From NCBI RefSeq assembly GCF_001685015.1, contig NZ_MAYT01000001.1, positions 719,088-783,087 on the forward strand: a stretch of DNA of 64,000 nucleotides, in the 5' to 3' direction. Source of the stretch: Pseudobacillus wudalianchiensis (lineage in GTDB: Bacteria; Bacillota; Bacilli; Bacillales; Domibacillaceae). Shown here in pieces: positions 16,971 through 26,259 of this stretch. The position numbers and the translations under genes were made by a program. Below the pieces are notes generated by a model. It was not told the origin of the DNA, did no database searches, and worked only from the letters and a program-made list of their open reading frames with translations. The stretch's first letter is position 1, and every line of letters begins with the position of its first letter.

Positions 16971-17990
16971 ATGTTTACAGCTTTATTTGGCTCAGTAGAA
17001 GTTGGTGTTATCTATGCCATCATGGCTCTAGGTGTCTACCTGTCCTTTAGAATATTGGACTTTCCGGATTTAACGGTAGATGGAAGCTTTGTAACCGGAG
17101 GAGCGACAGCGGCCGTATTAATTATTTCTGGCGTCAATCCTTTTCTTGCAACCATTGCCGCTTTATTAGCTGGATTTTTGGCAGGATGTGTGACTGGCAT
17201 TCTCCATACAAAAGGTAAAATTAATCCGTTGTTGTCAGGGATTTTAATGATGATTGCCCTCTATTCAATTAACCTTCGTATTATGGATAAACCGAATGTG
17301 CCGCTTCTTGCAGAAGAAACGGTTATCACCAAGATTACATCTTGGTGGCAAGGTTTAGGGTTCGACAATGTGATACAGAGCCTCTTCACTTCTATCGGAC
17401 TTAGCGACTATATTCCTTCAACATGGGGAATCCTCATTGTCATGCTTATTGTAGCTTTTGCTATTAAGAAGATGGTCGATCTTTTCTTAAAAACAGAGGT
17501 TGGTTTAAGTCTACGAGCAGTTGGTGACAACGATGGAATGGTGCGCAGCTTTTCAGCCAACACAGACTGGCTAAAAGTGCTCGGATTAGGTATCTCAAAT
17601 GCACTCGTAGCTTTTTCAGGTGCACTCGTAGCTCAATATAATGGATTTAGTGATGTCGGAATGGGAATTGGTATGATTATTATTGGTTTGGCTTCCGTTA
17701 TTATCGGAGAAGCTGTAATCGGAAATGCATCAATTGTTAGAGCGACGCTTGCTGTATTAATTGGTGCAATTTTATACCGTTTGATCGTGACATTAGCATT
17801 AAGAGCCGATTTCCTTGAAACAGGCGACATGAAGCTTATTACGGCTATCATTGTTATTTTTGCTTTGGTGGTGCCTAAGTTAATTGATAAACAAAAAGCC
17901 GGTGCAAGAAAGAAAAAACGGGCCGCTCAATTAGATTCGGCTAACCCAAATGGAGGGGATCAGGTTGCTGCAGCTAGATCAGATTTATAA
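16971..17990 (+). CDS. ABC transporter permease (BPD_transp_2 family)
   Basis: A 339-residue inner-membrane permease with about nine helices and the family signature VDGSFVTGGA near residue 38. ATG 16971 follows AGGAGGAG; the longer frame starting upstream is not supported. It is expected to form the channel for the substrate delivered by the lipoprotein. The last 26 bases overlap the start of the ATPase gene. Confidence 0.88.
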   Translation: MFTALFGSVEVGVIYAIMALGVYLSFRILDFPDLTVDGSFVTGGATAAVLIISGVNPFLATIAALLAGFLAGCVTGILHTKGKINPLLSGILMMIALYSINLRIMDKPNVPLLAEETVITKITSWWQGLGFDNVIQSLFTSIGLSDYIPSTWGILIVMLIVAFAIKKMVDLFLKTEVGLSLRAVGDNDGMVRSFSANTDWLKVLGLGISNALVAFSGALVAQYNGFSDVGMGIGMIIIGLASVIIGEAVIGNASIVRATLAVLIGAILYRLIVTLALRADFLETGDMKLITAIIVIFALVVPKLIDKQKAGARKKKRAAQLDSANPNGGDQVAAARSDL

Positions 17991-18759
17991 AGTTTTCTAT
18001 GAAGGTACCCCTGATGAAAAGATTGCTTTAAACCAATTATATTTACACATGAAACCAGGCGATTTCGTTACCGTTATTGGCAGTAACGGAGCTGGAAAAT
18101 CAACTTTAATGAATATCATTTCAGGAAATATCTTTCCTGATTACGGAACAGTAAAAATCAATGGAGATGACATGACCTCTATGTCTGAGCACAAGCGTGC
18201 CAGAAAAATTGGCCGCGTCTTTCAAAATCCGCTCGCCGGGACGGCACCAACGATGACAATTGAAGAAAATTTAGCACTTGCTTACAATCGGACGAAGCCG
18301 AGATCCCTTCAATTTGGTGTAACGAAAAAGCGCCGTGAGTTCTTTCGTGAGCAGCTAGAAATTCTTCATCTTGGCCTTGAAAATCGGCTGCAGGCTAAAG
18401 TAGGCTTGCTGTCTGGTGGTGAACGGCAGGCGCTCTCTCTATTGATGGCTACGTTCACAAAGCCCGATATCCTGCTTTTAGATGAACATACAGCCGCTCT
18501 TGACCCAGCAAGAGCAGATTTGATCACCAAATTAACGAAAGAGATTGTGGAAAAATTCCAGTTAACGACGTTAATGGTTACCCACAATATGCAACAAGCG
18601 TTAGATCTTGGCAATCGTCTTATTATGATGGACAAAGGACAAATTATTTTCCAAGCAAATGAAACAGAAAAGCCAGATTTAACAGTAGAAAAGCTGTTAG
18701 CTGAATTCCAAAGAATACGTGGTGAAGCGCTCTTAAGCGACCGTTCACTTCTAGCATAA
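17965..18759 (+). CDS. ABC transporter ATP-binding protein
   Basis: A 264-residue ATPase with Walker A GSNGAGKS near residue 40, signature LSGGERQ and Walker B DILLLDEH. Note His where most ABC proteins have Pro after the catalytic Glu (LDEHTAALD); this is common in this importer family. TTG 17965 is chosen because GGAGGGG (17951-17957) lies seven bases upstream. It powers the importer and overlaps the permease gene, so translation is coupled. Confidence 0.88.
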   Translation: MLQLDQIYKVFYEGTPDEKIALNQLYLHMKPGDFVTVIGSNGAGKSTLMNIISGNIFPDYGTVKINGDDMTSMSEHKRARKIGRVFQNPLAGTAPTMTIEENLALAYNRTKPRSLQFGVTKKRREFFREQLEILHLGLENRLQAKVGLLSGGERQALSLLMATFTKPDILLLDEHTAALDPARADLITKLTKEIVEKFQLTTLMVTHNMQQALDLGNRLIMMDKGQIIFQANETEKPDLTVEKLLAEFQRIRGEALLSDRSLLA

Positions 18760-18765
18760 AACGCT

Positions 18766-18812
18766 CCCCTCTCCAAAAAGCCATAGCTTTTTGGAGAGGG
18801 GATTATTTTTTT
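18766..18812 (+). terminator. Strong terminator of the ABC importer operon
   Basis: CCCCTCTCCAAAAAGC pairs with GCTTTTTGGAGAGGGG (loop CATA-type), followed by eight T. Confidence 0.92.
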
Positions 18813-19179
18813 TCCAAGCAAGCATAACTGCATAATAAGGAGCGAAGGCTAAGTGCATGGTATCAACTGTTTTGCTCTTCAATATGACACTATTAAAGAT
18901 GAAAATTGTGTTTTAACAGTTAACTAGAGGAAAAGACGGCAACTTCCCCATTATGCCCTCGCGGGATCCCATACGATGCGGAGGCTTACGGATCGCCCGC
19001 GAAAAGCATCCGCCTGCAGTGAAAATGAACAATCAAGCAAAAAAATAAAAGAAGAAACACTTAAAAAGAATGAGGACTATCTTCGTTCTTTTTTGCATTT
19101 TGTCAAAAGTAGAGGATGCTATCGGCAGTATTTAACGTTATAATATCCTCAGGTTGATTGATGATAAGGATGTGGAACC
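18813..19179. other. Gene-free gap with a GC-rich inverted element
   Basis: No reading frame is supported. The gap holds a GC-rich repeat-like element (listed next) and, near 19067-19095, a hairpin AAAGAATGAG ... CTTCGTTCTTTTTT that looks like a terminator. The promoter of the DegV gene should lie near 19110-19170. Confidence 0.55.
18955..19035. repeat. GC-rich imperfect inverted element, likely dispersed repeat
   Basis: CGCGGGATCC (18960-18969) pairs with GGATCGCCCGCG (18990-19001), and TGCGGA near 18977-18982 pairs with TCCGC near 19009-19013. Base composition is much richer in G+C than the surroundings. A decayed match to its right end (TCGCCTGCAG ... AAAATCAAC) occurs near 33768-33791. 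The dispersed-repeat interpretation is an inference from this partial second copy. Confidence 0.5.
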
Positions 19180-20022
19180 GTGCAAAAAATTAAAATTGTA
19201 ACAGATTCAACAGTGGATTTGAAGAAAGAAGTGCTGAACCAGTACGGGATTACAATCGTGCCTTTAACGATTTTCATAGATGGAGAGACTTATTTAGATA
19301 CAGTGGATATTTCGCCTGATGAATTTTTAGAAAAAATGAAACGGGCAAAGGAATTGCCAAAAAGTTCACAGCCGTCTGTAGGCCGCTTTTTAGAAGTGTA
19401 TGATGAGCTAGGAAAAGACGGAAGCCAAGTGCTGTCTATTCATATGACAGGAAAGATGAGTGGAACGGTACGGGCTGCAGAACAAGCGGCGGAAATAAGC
19501 CAATCGGATGTGACAGTGGTCGATTCAGGTTATATTTCAAAAGCGCTTTCTTTTCAGGTAATCGAAGCAGCCAAGCTTGCTGAGCAGGGAACACCAATGG
19601 AGGAAATTGTTCGTCTGCTGCAGGAGATTCGTTCGCAGACGAAGCTTTATATTGTAGTAGATACATTGGAAAACTTAATAAAGGGAGGACGTATCGGTAA
19701 AGCAAAAGGCTTTATTGGTTCGCTTTTAAATATCAAGCCAATCGCTAATCTTGATACGGGAGAATTGAACCCGGTGGCAAAAGTACGCAGTCATGCTCAA
19801 GTTGTTAAATATTTATCTACTCATATTGCTGAAGAAGTTAGAGGAAAAAAAGTGATGAAAATTGGCCTTGTCCATGCGGATGGCTATGAACTAGCGAGCC
19901 GGCTTAAAGAAAAATTAATCGAGCTGACTGGATTTGAAGATTTTGAAATTGAGACAACCACTCCCATCATTTCAACACACACAGGGTTAGGGGCTCTTGG
20001 TGTTATGTATTGGGCTAGATAA
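19180..20022 (+). CDS. DegV-family fatty-acid-binding protein
   Basis: A 280-residue DegV/FakB protein. Motifs are the N-terminal KIVTDSTVDL, SSQPSVG near residue 65, VDSGYISKAL, and a C-terminal THTGLGALGVMYW. Family members hold a fatty acid for phosphorylation by the FakA kinase. The start is GTG at 19180 after AAGGATG. It appears monocistronic, with a terminator shared with the converging gene. Confidence 0.9.
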   Translation: MQKIKIVTDSTVDLKKEVLNQYGITIVPLTIFIDGETYLDTVDISPDEFLEKMKRAKELPKSSQPSVGRFLEVYDELGKDGSQVLSIHMTGKMSGTVRAAEQAAEISQSDVTVVDSGYISKALSFQVIEAAKLAEQGTPMEEIVRLLQEIRSQTKLYIVVDTLENLIKGGRIGKAKGFIGSLLNIKPIANLDTGELNPVAKVRSHAQVVKYLSTHIAEEVRGKKVMKIGLVHADGYELASRLKEKLIELTGFEDFEIETTTPIISTHTGLGALGVMYWAR

Positions 20023-20031
20023 CGATGGAGT

Positions 20032-20070
20032 AAAAAATGTTCCGAAAGCATAGCTTTCGGAACATTTTTT
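20032..20070. terminator. Bidirectional terminator
   Basis: AAAAAATGTTCCGAAAGC and GCTTTCGGAACATTTTTT form a perfect 18-bp stem with a three-base loop, overlapping the stop of the minus-strand gene. Confidence 0.92.
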
Positions 20071-20575
20071 ATGCAGGCATTGGAGTCGGTGTCGGCTTAG
20101 CATAGCCTTCTTTATATTTTTCGTCGATGTATTGACGAATTTCTTTTAATGATTTGCCGTCTTGTGACATCATGATCGATTCGGCGGCAATTTCGAGGCA
20201 TACTCCGCAACGAGTGCCGTGGTCATCCCAGACAACTTTGTCCTTTGATATGTCCGCAACAAAGCAATTTAAATTGCTTTTGTGTCCGGCTGAATCGCTG
20301 CATCCGCAATAACAAGGCATGGAGGCAAGAATATCGGGATGCTGAGCAGCAGCAAGATAGATCGTTCTCATGTCGTCGTTTTTATCATTTAAAAAAGCGG
20401 GCAATTCCTCAGCAGAAGAAGTAGCTTCTTGCAGATCTCCATTCGGTAGAGTATGAGCATCACCATGGCCGGCGTGTTCTGTTTCTCCGGCCTTTTCCTT
20501 GTCCGATTTGGCTGAGCAGCCCGCAATCAGGACCATTAAAATACCGAGAACGGCAAAATAATGAACTAATTTCAT
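20069..20575 (-). CDS. PCYCGC-motif lipoprotein
   Basis: A 168-residue lipoprotein: signal peptide with lipobox LIAGC (Cys20), a His-rich spacer (HAGHGDAH, 34-41), then the PCYCGC motif at 87-92 followed by GHKSNLNCF. This is the diagnostic pattern of the PF13798 PCYCGC family. The cluster of cysteines and histidines suggests metal or redox binding outside the membrane, but no function is established. It is convergent with degV and divergent from ypmR. Confidence 0.88.
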   Translation of the reverse strand: MKLVHYFAVLGILMVLIAGCSAKSDKEKAGETEHAGHGDAHTLPNGDLQEATSSAEELPAFLNDKNDDMRTIYLAAAQHPDILASMPCYCGCSDSAGHKSNLNCFVADISKDKVVWDDHGTRCGVCLEIAAESIMMSQDGKSLKEIRQYIDEKYKEGYAKPTPTPMPA

Positions 20576-20727
20576 TCATCTAAACTCCTTTTCAGTGTTT
20601 TTGCTATACAGTTAAACATATTATACTATACAATCGTTCAAGAGCCTATTTAGAAAGTGTAGTCCATACCTCTTCTAAAAAAGGAATATGCTATAATATG
20701 AATAATTCAAACTGCGGGGTGAACAAC

Positions 20728-21507
20728 TTGAGAAAAATGTGGATCATTTTCTTCACCTTTGTGTTCAGTTTAACAGGCTGTTCCACATTTCCGAACGAAA
20801 CAGCAGAAATCATTCCAAAAAATTTAAACGTCGTTTCGATTGGTGACTCTTTAACGCAAGGAGTTGGAGACAGTACAGAAAGCGGCGGCTATATTCCTTA
20901 TTTGCAAAACCGGCTGGAGCAGCTCGCTGAAGTGAAGAAAGCCCGTTTTGTGAATTATGGCGTAAAAGGCAATCGTACTGATCAACTGCTGAAAAGGCTC
21001 AGCCAGCAGGAAGTAAAAGACTCCTTAAAGAAAGCTGATCTTGTCATTATTACAATCGGTGGAAATGATGTGATGAAAGTATTTAGAGATAATTTTACAC
21101 AACTAAATGTCAAAGAGTTTGATAGACAGCGTTTATCTTATGAAAAGCGCCTTGACGACATTATCCAATCGGTTAGAAAGCAGAACAGAGACGCAGGCGT
21201 CGTCTTAATAGGTCTTTATAATCCGTTTTTGAAAGTGTTGGGTAACGTAAAAGAAGTAGAAGCGATTATAGCTGATTGGAATGAAGGAAGCAAAGAGGTA
21301 GTCGAGCAGTACGATAAAACATGCTTCGTTCCTGTGGAAGATCTTTTTAAAAACACGAAGGAGAATCTTTTATACAATGATCAGTTTCATCCGAATGATA
21401 AAGGATATGAACTGATAGCAAATAGAATATTTGAAACGATTGACGGACAAAAGCTAGAGGAACTAACAAACAAAAAAATTATTTACGCAAATGAGGAGAG
21501 CGAATGA
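20728..21507 (+). CDS. ypmR: SGNH/GDSL-type hydrolase lipoprotein YpmR
   Basis: A secreted lipid-anchored esterase-like protein of about 259 residues: lipobox SLTGC (Cys18), GDSLTQG with nucleophile Ser41, block-III GGND near residue 112, and the catalytic DxxHP (DQFHPND) near the C-terminus. TTG 20728 gives a normal signal peptide; an in-frame ATG at 20698 would add ten polar residues and lacks a ribosome-binding site. Its stop overlaps the ypmS ATG (ATGA), as in the B. subtilis ypmR-ypmS pair. Confidence 0.88.
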   Translation: MRKMWIIFFTFVFSLTGCSTFPNETAEIIPKNLNVVSIGDSLTQGVGDSTESGGYIPYLQNRLEQLAEVKKARFVNYGVKGNRTDQLLKRLSQQEVKDSLKKADLVIITIGGNDVMKVFRDNFTQLNVKEFDRQRLSYEKRLDDIIQSVRKQNRDAGVVLIGLYNPFLKVLGNVKEVEAIIADWNEGSKEVVEQYDKTCFVPVEDLFKNTKENLLYNDQFHPNDKGYELIANRIFETIDGQKLEELTNKKIIYANEESE

Positions 21508-22082
21508 AGAAAGGTTGGAAATTAGCGTTTTTAGGATTGCTTGCGATAAATGTAGTGGTGGTTCTTGTCCTTCTTATCGGTTTGTTGTCACCGATAAAAG
21601 AGGAGCCGCTTCCAAAAGCTTCTCCAGAAAAAGAGGCAGTTGAGTTTCATGTACAATCCAATAAAGAAGATTTAAATAGAGTCATAAAAGCATTTATAGA
21701 AAAAGAAAAAGCCAAAAGCTTCGTTGATTACAATGTGTATCTGCGTGATCAAGTAGAGTTATATGGAGATATAGCCGTATTCTCTGAGCGGATCGATTAT
21801 AAATTAACATTTGAGCCGGAAGCGTTGAAAAATGGAAACGTCGTCCTTCGGCAAAAAGGGATTAAGGTCGGTAAAATTAATTTGCCAGTGTCTTACGTAT
21901 TAAAAACGGCAAGAGATGCTTACCATTTTCCCGACTGGGTCAAAATTATGCCTAGTGATGAGCTGATTTATATCTCTTTGGATAAAATGAAGCTGGAAAG
22001 CGATTTAAGAGTGCGAGCGGATCGTATCGATCTTAAAAAGGATGATATCCGTTTTACATTCCAGCTGCCGATAGAACAATAG
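21504..22082 (+). CDS. ypmS: Membrane-anchored protein YpmS (DUF2140)
   Basis: A 192-residue protein with one N-terminal transmembrane helix (about residues 7-28) and an extracytoplasmic domain ending in IRFTFQLPIE, typical of YpmS/DUF2140 proteins. Function is unknown. It overlaps ypmR by four bases and is followed by a terminator, so ypmR-ypmS form a transcript. Confidence 0.85.
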   Translation: MKKGWKLAFLGLLAINVVVVLVLLIGLLSPIKEEPLPKASPEKEAVEFHVQSNKEDLNRVIKAFIEKEKAKSFVDYNVYLRDQVELYGDIAVFSERIDYKLTFEPEALKNGNVVLRQKGIKVGKINLPVSYVLKTARDAYHFPDWVKIMPSDELIYISLDKMKLESDLRVRADRIDLKKDDIRFTFQLPIEQ

Positions 22083-22127
22083 TGATATTATCTAGCTGGA
22101 TGAAAACAAATATTTGTCAACAGCTTG

Positions 22128-22158
22128 AGCTGTCCTTTATCAGGGCAGCTTTTTTTGT
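22128..22158 (+). terminator. Terminator of ypmR-ypmS
   Basis: AGCTGTCCT pairs imperfectly with AGGGCAGCT, followed by seven T. Confidence 0.7.
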
Positions 22159-22189
22159 GAGCTGAATGATATCCCTTTCTTGCAAAATC

Positions 22190-22214
22190 ATTTAAAATGG
22201 TTAAAATAGGGTAT
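22190..22214 (+). promoter_or_regulatory. Possible sigma-B promoter of msrA
   Basis: ATTTAA (22190-22195), a 13-base spacer and GGGTAT (22209-22214) resemble the general-stress consensus GTTTAA-N13-GGGTAT. Regulation of a methionine sulfoxide reductase by sigma-B would be sensible but is inferred. Confidence 0.4.
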
Positions 22215-22238
22215 TACTTTCCTAAGAGGTGATAACAG

Positions 22239-22775
22239 ATGGAAGAGAAAGCAATCTTTGCCGGAGGCTGTTTTTGGTGTATGGTAAAGCCGTTTGACGA
22301 GCAGCCGGGCATTAAAAAAGTCGAATCTGGATATACCGGAGGATTTACTGAAAATCCAACGTATGAAGAAGTATGCAGTGAAGCGACCGGTCATTACGAA
22401 GCGGTAGAAATTACGTATGATCCGGACGTTTTTCCATATGAGCGTTTACTCGATATTTACTGGATGAACATTGATCCGACAGATATTGGCGGCCAGTTCT
22501 ATGATCGGGGCCAGTCTTATCAGCCGGCTATTTTTTATCGTACGGAAGAGCAGCGCCGTCTTGCGGAAGAGTCTAAAGAAAAGTTGAACAAGAGCGGGCG
22601 CTTTCCTGTTCCGATCACGGTCAAAATTTTGCCGGCAAAGCCATTTTATCCAGCAGAAGAATATCATCAACATTACTATAAGAAAAATCCAGCTCATTAT
22701 GAGGCCTATCACCAAGGGTCAGGAAGAGCAGCCTTTATTCGTAACCATTGGGGAGGGAAGAAAATTGAAAGATAA
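22239..22775 (+). CDS. msrA: Peptide-methionine (S)-S-oxide reductase MsrA
   Basis: A 178-residue repair enzyme reducing the S form of methionine sulfoxide in proteins. The catalytic motif GCFWC places the nucleophile at Cys11 with a second cysteine at 14. YQPAIFY and [11 protein letters not shown] are further family motifs. ATG 22239 follows AAGAGGTG. The last 11 bases overlap msrB, giving a coupled pair acting on both stereoisomers. Confidence 0.95.
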   Translation: MEEKAIFAGGCFWCMVKPFDEQPGIKKVESGYTGGFTENPTYEEVCSEATGHYEAVEITYDPDVFPYERLLDIYWMNIDPTDIGGQFYDRGQSYQPAIFYRTEEQRRLAEESKEKLNKSGRFPVPITVKILPAKPFYPAEEYHQHYYKKNPAHYEAYHQGSGRAAFIRNHWGGKKIER

Positions 22776-23202
22776 TCAGCCAGAATTAAAGCAAAGGCTA
22801 AGCAAGCTTCAATACGAAGTCACACAAAAAAATGGAACGGAGCCTCCTTTCCATAATGAATACTGGAACACCTTTGAAGATGGAATTTATGTCGATATTA
22901 TCTCCGGCCAGCCTTTATTTTCATCTCGAGACAAATATGATGCTGGGTGTGGCTGGCCAAGCTTTACGAAACCAATTAAAGAAGAGGAGATTGCAGAGAA
23001 TCAGGATTTAAGCTACAACATGGTACGCACAGAAGTCAGAAGCAAGACAGCGGATTCTCATCTCGGCCATGTTTTTCCGGATGGGCCGGGGCCTGCAGGT
23101 TTGCGTTATTGCATCAATTCAGCCGCTTTGCGTTTTATTCCAAAAGAAAAGATGAAGGAAGAAGGCTACGCTGAGCTGTTATCGTTATTCGATGAAGAAT
23201 AA
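22765..23202 (+). CDS. msrB: Peptide-methionine (R)-S-oxide reductase MsrB
   Basis: A 145-residue enzyme reducing the R form of methionine sulfoxide. The catalytic cysteine is Cys116 in [24 protein letters not shown] and DGPGP are family motifs. The CxxC zinc pairs of many MsrB proteins are not seen. TTG 22765 is selected because GGGAGGGAAG lies just upstream; the longer frame has no better site. It overlaps msrA. Confidence 0.94.
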   Translation: MKDNQPELKQRLSKLQYEVTQKNGTEPPFHNEYWNTFEDGIYVDIISGQPLFSSRDKYDAGCGWPSFTKPIKEEEIAENQDLSYNMVRTEVRSKTADSHLGHVFPDGPGPAGLRYCINSAALRFIPKEKMKEEGYAELLSLFDEE

Positions 23203-23316
23203 AAGAGGTTCTCTTTTACAGAACATCGCTAATAAGGAATGCCCTCATTTTTAAAAAAATGTTCTTTACACGAAATGCCTTCTTCCTTTATATTGAGTGA
23301 AAAAGGAGATGGGGTT

Positions 23317-23541
23317 TTGCGAAAGTCATTTTTTCACTATTTAATGAAATTTCGCGAAGAGCCGCCGAGAGATGAACTGGCGGAGTTCGCGAATCATGCA
23401 TTCCATGATCACAGCTTCCCCAAAATGGCTAGCCAGTATGATGAATTAAGCCGCTATTTAGAGTTGAATGGTTTTTATTTATCAAGCATGGCCATATTTG
23501 ATGAGGCGTGGGATCGTTATATCGAAGAAGAAAAAGAGTAA
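23317..23541 (+). CDS. yozE: YozE-family protein (UPF0346)
   Basis: A 74-residue small helical protein matching YozE: SFFHYLMKFR at the start, AFHDHSFPK in the middle and FDEAWDRY near the end. TTG 23317 follows AAAAGGAG. The function is unknown; the family has a SAM-domain-like fold. It lies just upstream of the spo0M promoter. Confidence 0.88.
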   Translation: MRKSFFHYLMKFREEPPRDELAEFANHAFHDHSFPKMASQYDELSRYLELNGFYLSSMAIFDEAWDRYIEEEKE

Positions 23542-23641
23542 GAGATTGCCTAGAGCAAAGAACCAAAGAGCAGCACTCTAGCAAAAGAGTGAAAGCGGGG
23601 ACTTGCAGGCAGTCTCTTTTTTTAGAACAAATGAATGAATG

Positions 23642-23669
23642 TGAAACTTTTCAAGGAAAGCAGCGTATG
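23642..23669 (+). promoter_or_regulatory. Sigma-W type (ECF) promoter of spo0M
   Basis: TGAAAC (23642-23647), exactly 16 bases, then CGTATG (23664-23669) match the B. subtilis sigma-W consensus TGAAAC-N16-CGTA. B. subtilis spo0M is a known sigma-W target, which supports the reading. Confidence 0.8.
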
Positions 23670-23705
23670 TTAAATGAATGTATAAATAGAAAAGGGGGAA
23701 TTGAA

Positions 23706-24476
23706 ATGTCATTTTTCAATAAAGTATTAGCGAGTATAGGAATTGGAGCGGCTAAAGTAGACACAAAGCTCGAAAAGCCAGAATACACAGCTGGGGAAAC
23801 AATTAGAGGAGAAGTAGAAATATCCGGAGGAAGTACTGAACAACAAATTGATTCTATTTATTTAACGGTATATACGACTTTTATCCGTGAAGCAGATGAC
23901 CGCAAATATACCGACCATGCAGCGGTAAAAAAACATAAGTTAAATGAACCGTTTAAAATAGGCATTAATGAAAAGAAATCCATTCCTTTCTCGATGGAGC
24001 TGCCAATCGATACGCCAATTACTTATGGCAACACGCGTGTCTGGGTGGCGACTGGGCTTGATATTAAAAATGCTGCTGATCCTGGAGATAAAGATTACAT
24101 CGAAGTGCGTCCGACAACGCTGGCAGCTTCGGTGCTTGATGCCATCGGCCAACTCGGTTTCCGGCTGCGGGAGGTAGAGTGCGAACAAGCATCCAAACGG
24201 ATAGGGAGCCGTTTCCCATTTGTACAAGAATTTGAATTTGTTCCGACAAGCGGTCCATTTCGCGGCAAGCTAGACGAACTAGAAGTTAGTTTTTTAGCGC
24301 AGGCTAAGGAGAAAGCAGAGTTGCTCATCCAGGTTGACCGGAAAGCGAGGAGCATCGGCGGATTATTTGTCGAGGCGCTTGAAATGGATGAAACACTTTT
24401 GAGACTTACCGTCACTTCTCAGGATGTGCCACGTTTAGACGAAAAGCTCAAGAACGAAATTGCTAGATACGCTTAA
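23706..24476 (+). CDS. spo0M: Sporulation-control protein Spo0M
   Basis: A 256-residue arrestin-fold (SpoOM) protein. The start MSFFNKVLASIGIGAAKVDT is characteristic, followed by YTAGETIRGEVEI and a VWVATGLDI strand. Family members influence entry into sporulation and associate with the cell division machinery; the mechanism is unclear. ATG 23706 follows GGGGGAATTG, and a sigma-W-type promoter lies 40 bases upstream. Confidence 0.93.
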   Translation: MSFFNKVLASIGIGAAKVDTKLEKPEYTAGETIRGEVEISGGSTEQQIDSIYLTVYTTFIREADDRKYTDHAAVKKHKLNEPFKIGINEKKSIPFSMELPIDTPITYGNTRVWVATGLDIKNAADPGDKDYIEVRPTTLAASVLDAIGQLGFRLREVECEQASKRIGSRFPFVQEFEFVPTSGPFRGKLDELEVSFLAQAKEKAELLIQVDRKARSIGGLFVEALEMDETLLRLTVTSQDVPRLDEKLKNEIARYA

Positions 24477-24575
24477 CTAGTGAAAGGATTGGGGAAGTAC
24501 TCATATTCATTGCAGACCCTTCTAAAAAGAATTACAATAATGAAAGCAGTCAGAGATTATTTAGGAGGGTTTACA

Positions 24576-25280
24576 ATGAGTATTCATATCGGTGCAAAAG
24601 AAAATGAAATAGCGGAAACGGTCCTGCTCCCAGGAGATCCGCTGCGGGCAAAATATATTGCGGAAACATTTTTAGAAAATCCGGTTTGTTACAATGAAGT
24701 TAGAAATATGTTTGGTTATACAGGAACATATAAAGGTAAAAAAATCTCTGTACAAGGAACAGGGATGGGAGTTCCGTCTATTTCCATTTACATAAACGAG
24801 CTTATGCAAAGTTACAATGTCCAAAATTTAATCCGTGTCGGTACATGTGGGGCTATCCAAAAAGATGTACACGTTCGTGACGTTATTTTAGCGATGAGTG
24901 CGTCCACCGACTCCCAGATGAACCGATTCACATTTAATGGGGTGGACTACGCTCCGACCGCAAACTGGGATCTGCTAAAGAAAGCATTTGATGCCGGTAC
25001 TGAAAAAGGGCTTCAATTAAAGGTAGGAAATGTGTTTACAGCGGATATGTTCTATAATGACAATGCCGAGCATGAAAAATGGGCTAACTATGGCATTTTA
25101 GCGATTGAAATGGAAACAGCTGCTCTTTATACATTGGCCGCAAAATATGGCCGCAAAGCGCTGTCTGTCCTAACGGTAAGTGATCACATTTTAACAGGGG
25201 AAGAAACAACTGCCGCTGAGCGCCAAACAACATTTAATGAAATGATTGAAGTGGCCCTTGAAGCAGCTATTCAAGAGTAA
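24576..25280 (+). CDS. deoD: Purine-nucleoside phosphorylase DeoD
   Basis: A 234-residue enzyme splitting purine nucleosides with phosphate, in salvage. Motifs are the phosphate-binding [32 protein letters not shown], and [13 protein letters not shown] with SDH (catalytic Asp) near the end. ATG 24576 follows TTAGGAGGG; the upstream extension of the frame is not coding. The deoD-yodJ-ctpA order matches B. subtilis. Confidence 0.95.
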   Translation: MSIHIGAKENEIAETVLLPGDPLRAKYIAETFLENPVCYNEVRNMFGYTGTYKGKKISVQGTGMGVPSISIYINELMQSYNVQNLIRVGTCGAIQKDVHVRDVILAMSASTDSQMNRFTFNGVDYAPTANWDLLKKAFDAGTEKGLQLKVGNVFTADMFYNDNAEHEKWANYGILAIEMETAALYTLAAKYGRKALSVLTVSDHILTGEETTAAERQTTFNEMIEVALEAAIQE

Positions 25281-25319
25281 AGTAAGGGGTGTGTTTTAAA
25301 CATTCCTTCATAAACAGTA

Positions 25320-25346
25320 AGCCAGCCTGTTAACGGGCTGGTTTTC
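25320..25346 (+). terminator. Terminator of deoD
   Basis: GCCAGCC (25321-25327) pairs with GGGCTGG (25335-25341), followed by TTTTCC. Confidence 0.75.
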
Positions 25347-25412
25347 CTTTGAATGCTCAACAAACGTCCTGTAGAAGATTTAAGGAATTTTAGTGGAAAA
25401 TAAGGTGATGAA

Positions 25413-26201
25413 ATGAAAAAAACAGGATGGCTACTAACCGCTGCTCTATTGCTTAGTGGTTGTCAGCAGCTAGACGGAAAAGAAAAGCAGGAAAGTCATC
25501 AGGAAAAGAATGTATCAGAAAAACAGTCGCCGGCAAAAGAAGCTTCTGCTGGTCCTAAGCTGGAGGCCGCCTACTTTAATAAAATAAAAGAAGTAAATGG
25601 CAAAAAAGTCATCACAAACCCTGAAAATATAATGGTGCTTGTGAATAAACAATTTTCTTTGCCAGGAGATTATACACCGCCTGATTTAGTACGTCCGAAA
25701 GTAGCTTTTTCATTTGGAGAACAGGATATTGAAAAAAGCCACATGAGAAAAGAAGCTGCTGAGGCGCTTGAAAAAATGTTTGCTGGCGCCAAACAGGAAC
25801 AGATTCAATTATTCGCTGTTTCGGGTTACCGTTCTTACAAGAGACAAGTAGAAATCATGAATAATCAAATAGCATCAGCAGGTTCCTTCGAAAAAGCAGC
25901 TCAGGCAGTTGCCCCTCCTGGACAAAGTGAGCATCAGACAGGGCTCACGATGGATATATCAGCGGAAAGTGTCAATTTCGATTTACTGCAATCGTTTGAA
26001 ACGACGAAAGAAGGCCAATGGCTGGCGAATAATGCTCATAAATATGGATTTATTTTACGTTATCCAAAAGGGAAGGAAAAAGTAACGGAGTATATGTATG
26101 AGCCGTGGCATTTTCGCTATGTTGGCGTAAAAGCAGCCGAAGAAATTTTTCGGCATGGCTGGACGCTTGAGGAGTACTTTAATAACGTAGAGAAAATATA
26201 G
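25413..26201 (+). CDS. yodJ: D-alanyl-D-alanine carboxypeptidase lipoprotein YodJ (VanY/LdcB family)
   Basis: A 262-residue lipoprotein: lipobox LLLSGC (Cys17), a charged linker, then a VanY domain. Zinc ligands are His174 and Asp181 in SEHQTGLTMDIS and His233 in EPWHFRY; Arg140 in SGYRS is the usual substrate contact. It trims terminal D-alanine from peptidoglycan stems at the outer face of the membrane. The gene lies between deoD and ctpA. Confidence 0.9.
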   Translation: MKKTGWLLTAALLLSGCQQLDGKEKQESHQEKNVSEKQSPAKEASAGPKLEAAYFNKIKEVNGKKVITNPENIMVLVNKQFSLPGDYTPPDLVRPKVAFSFGEQDIEKSHMRKEAAEALEKMFAGAKQEQIQLFAVSGYRSYKRQVEIMNNQIASAGSFEKAAQAVAPPGQSEHQTGLTMDISAESVNFDLLQSFETTKEGQWLANNAHKYGFILRYPKGKEKVTEYMYEPWHFRYVGVKAAEEIFRHGWTLEEYFNNVEKI

Positions 26202-26259
26202 ACAGGCGTTCTGTTTCTTTCTCTGTTCAGAAGGATGAGGATTAAGTTGATGGAAGCAG

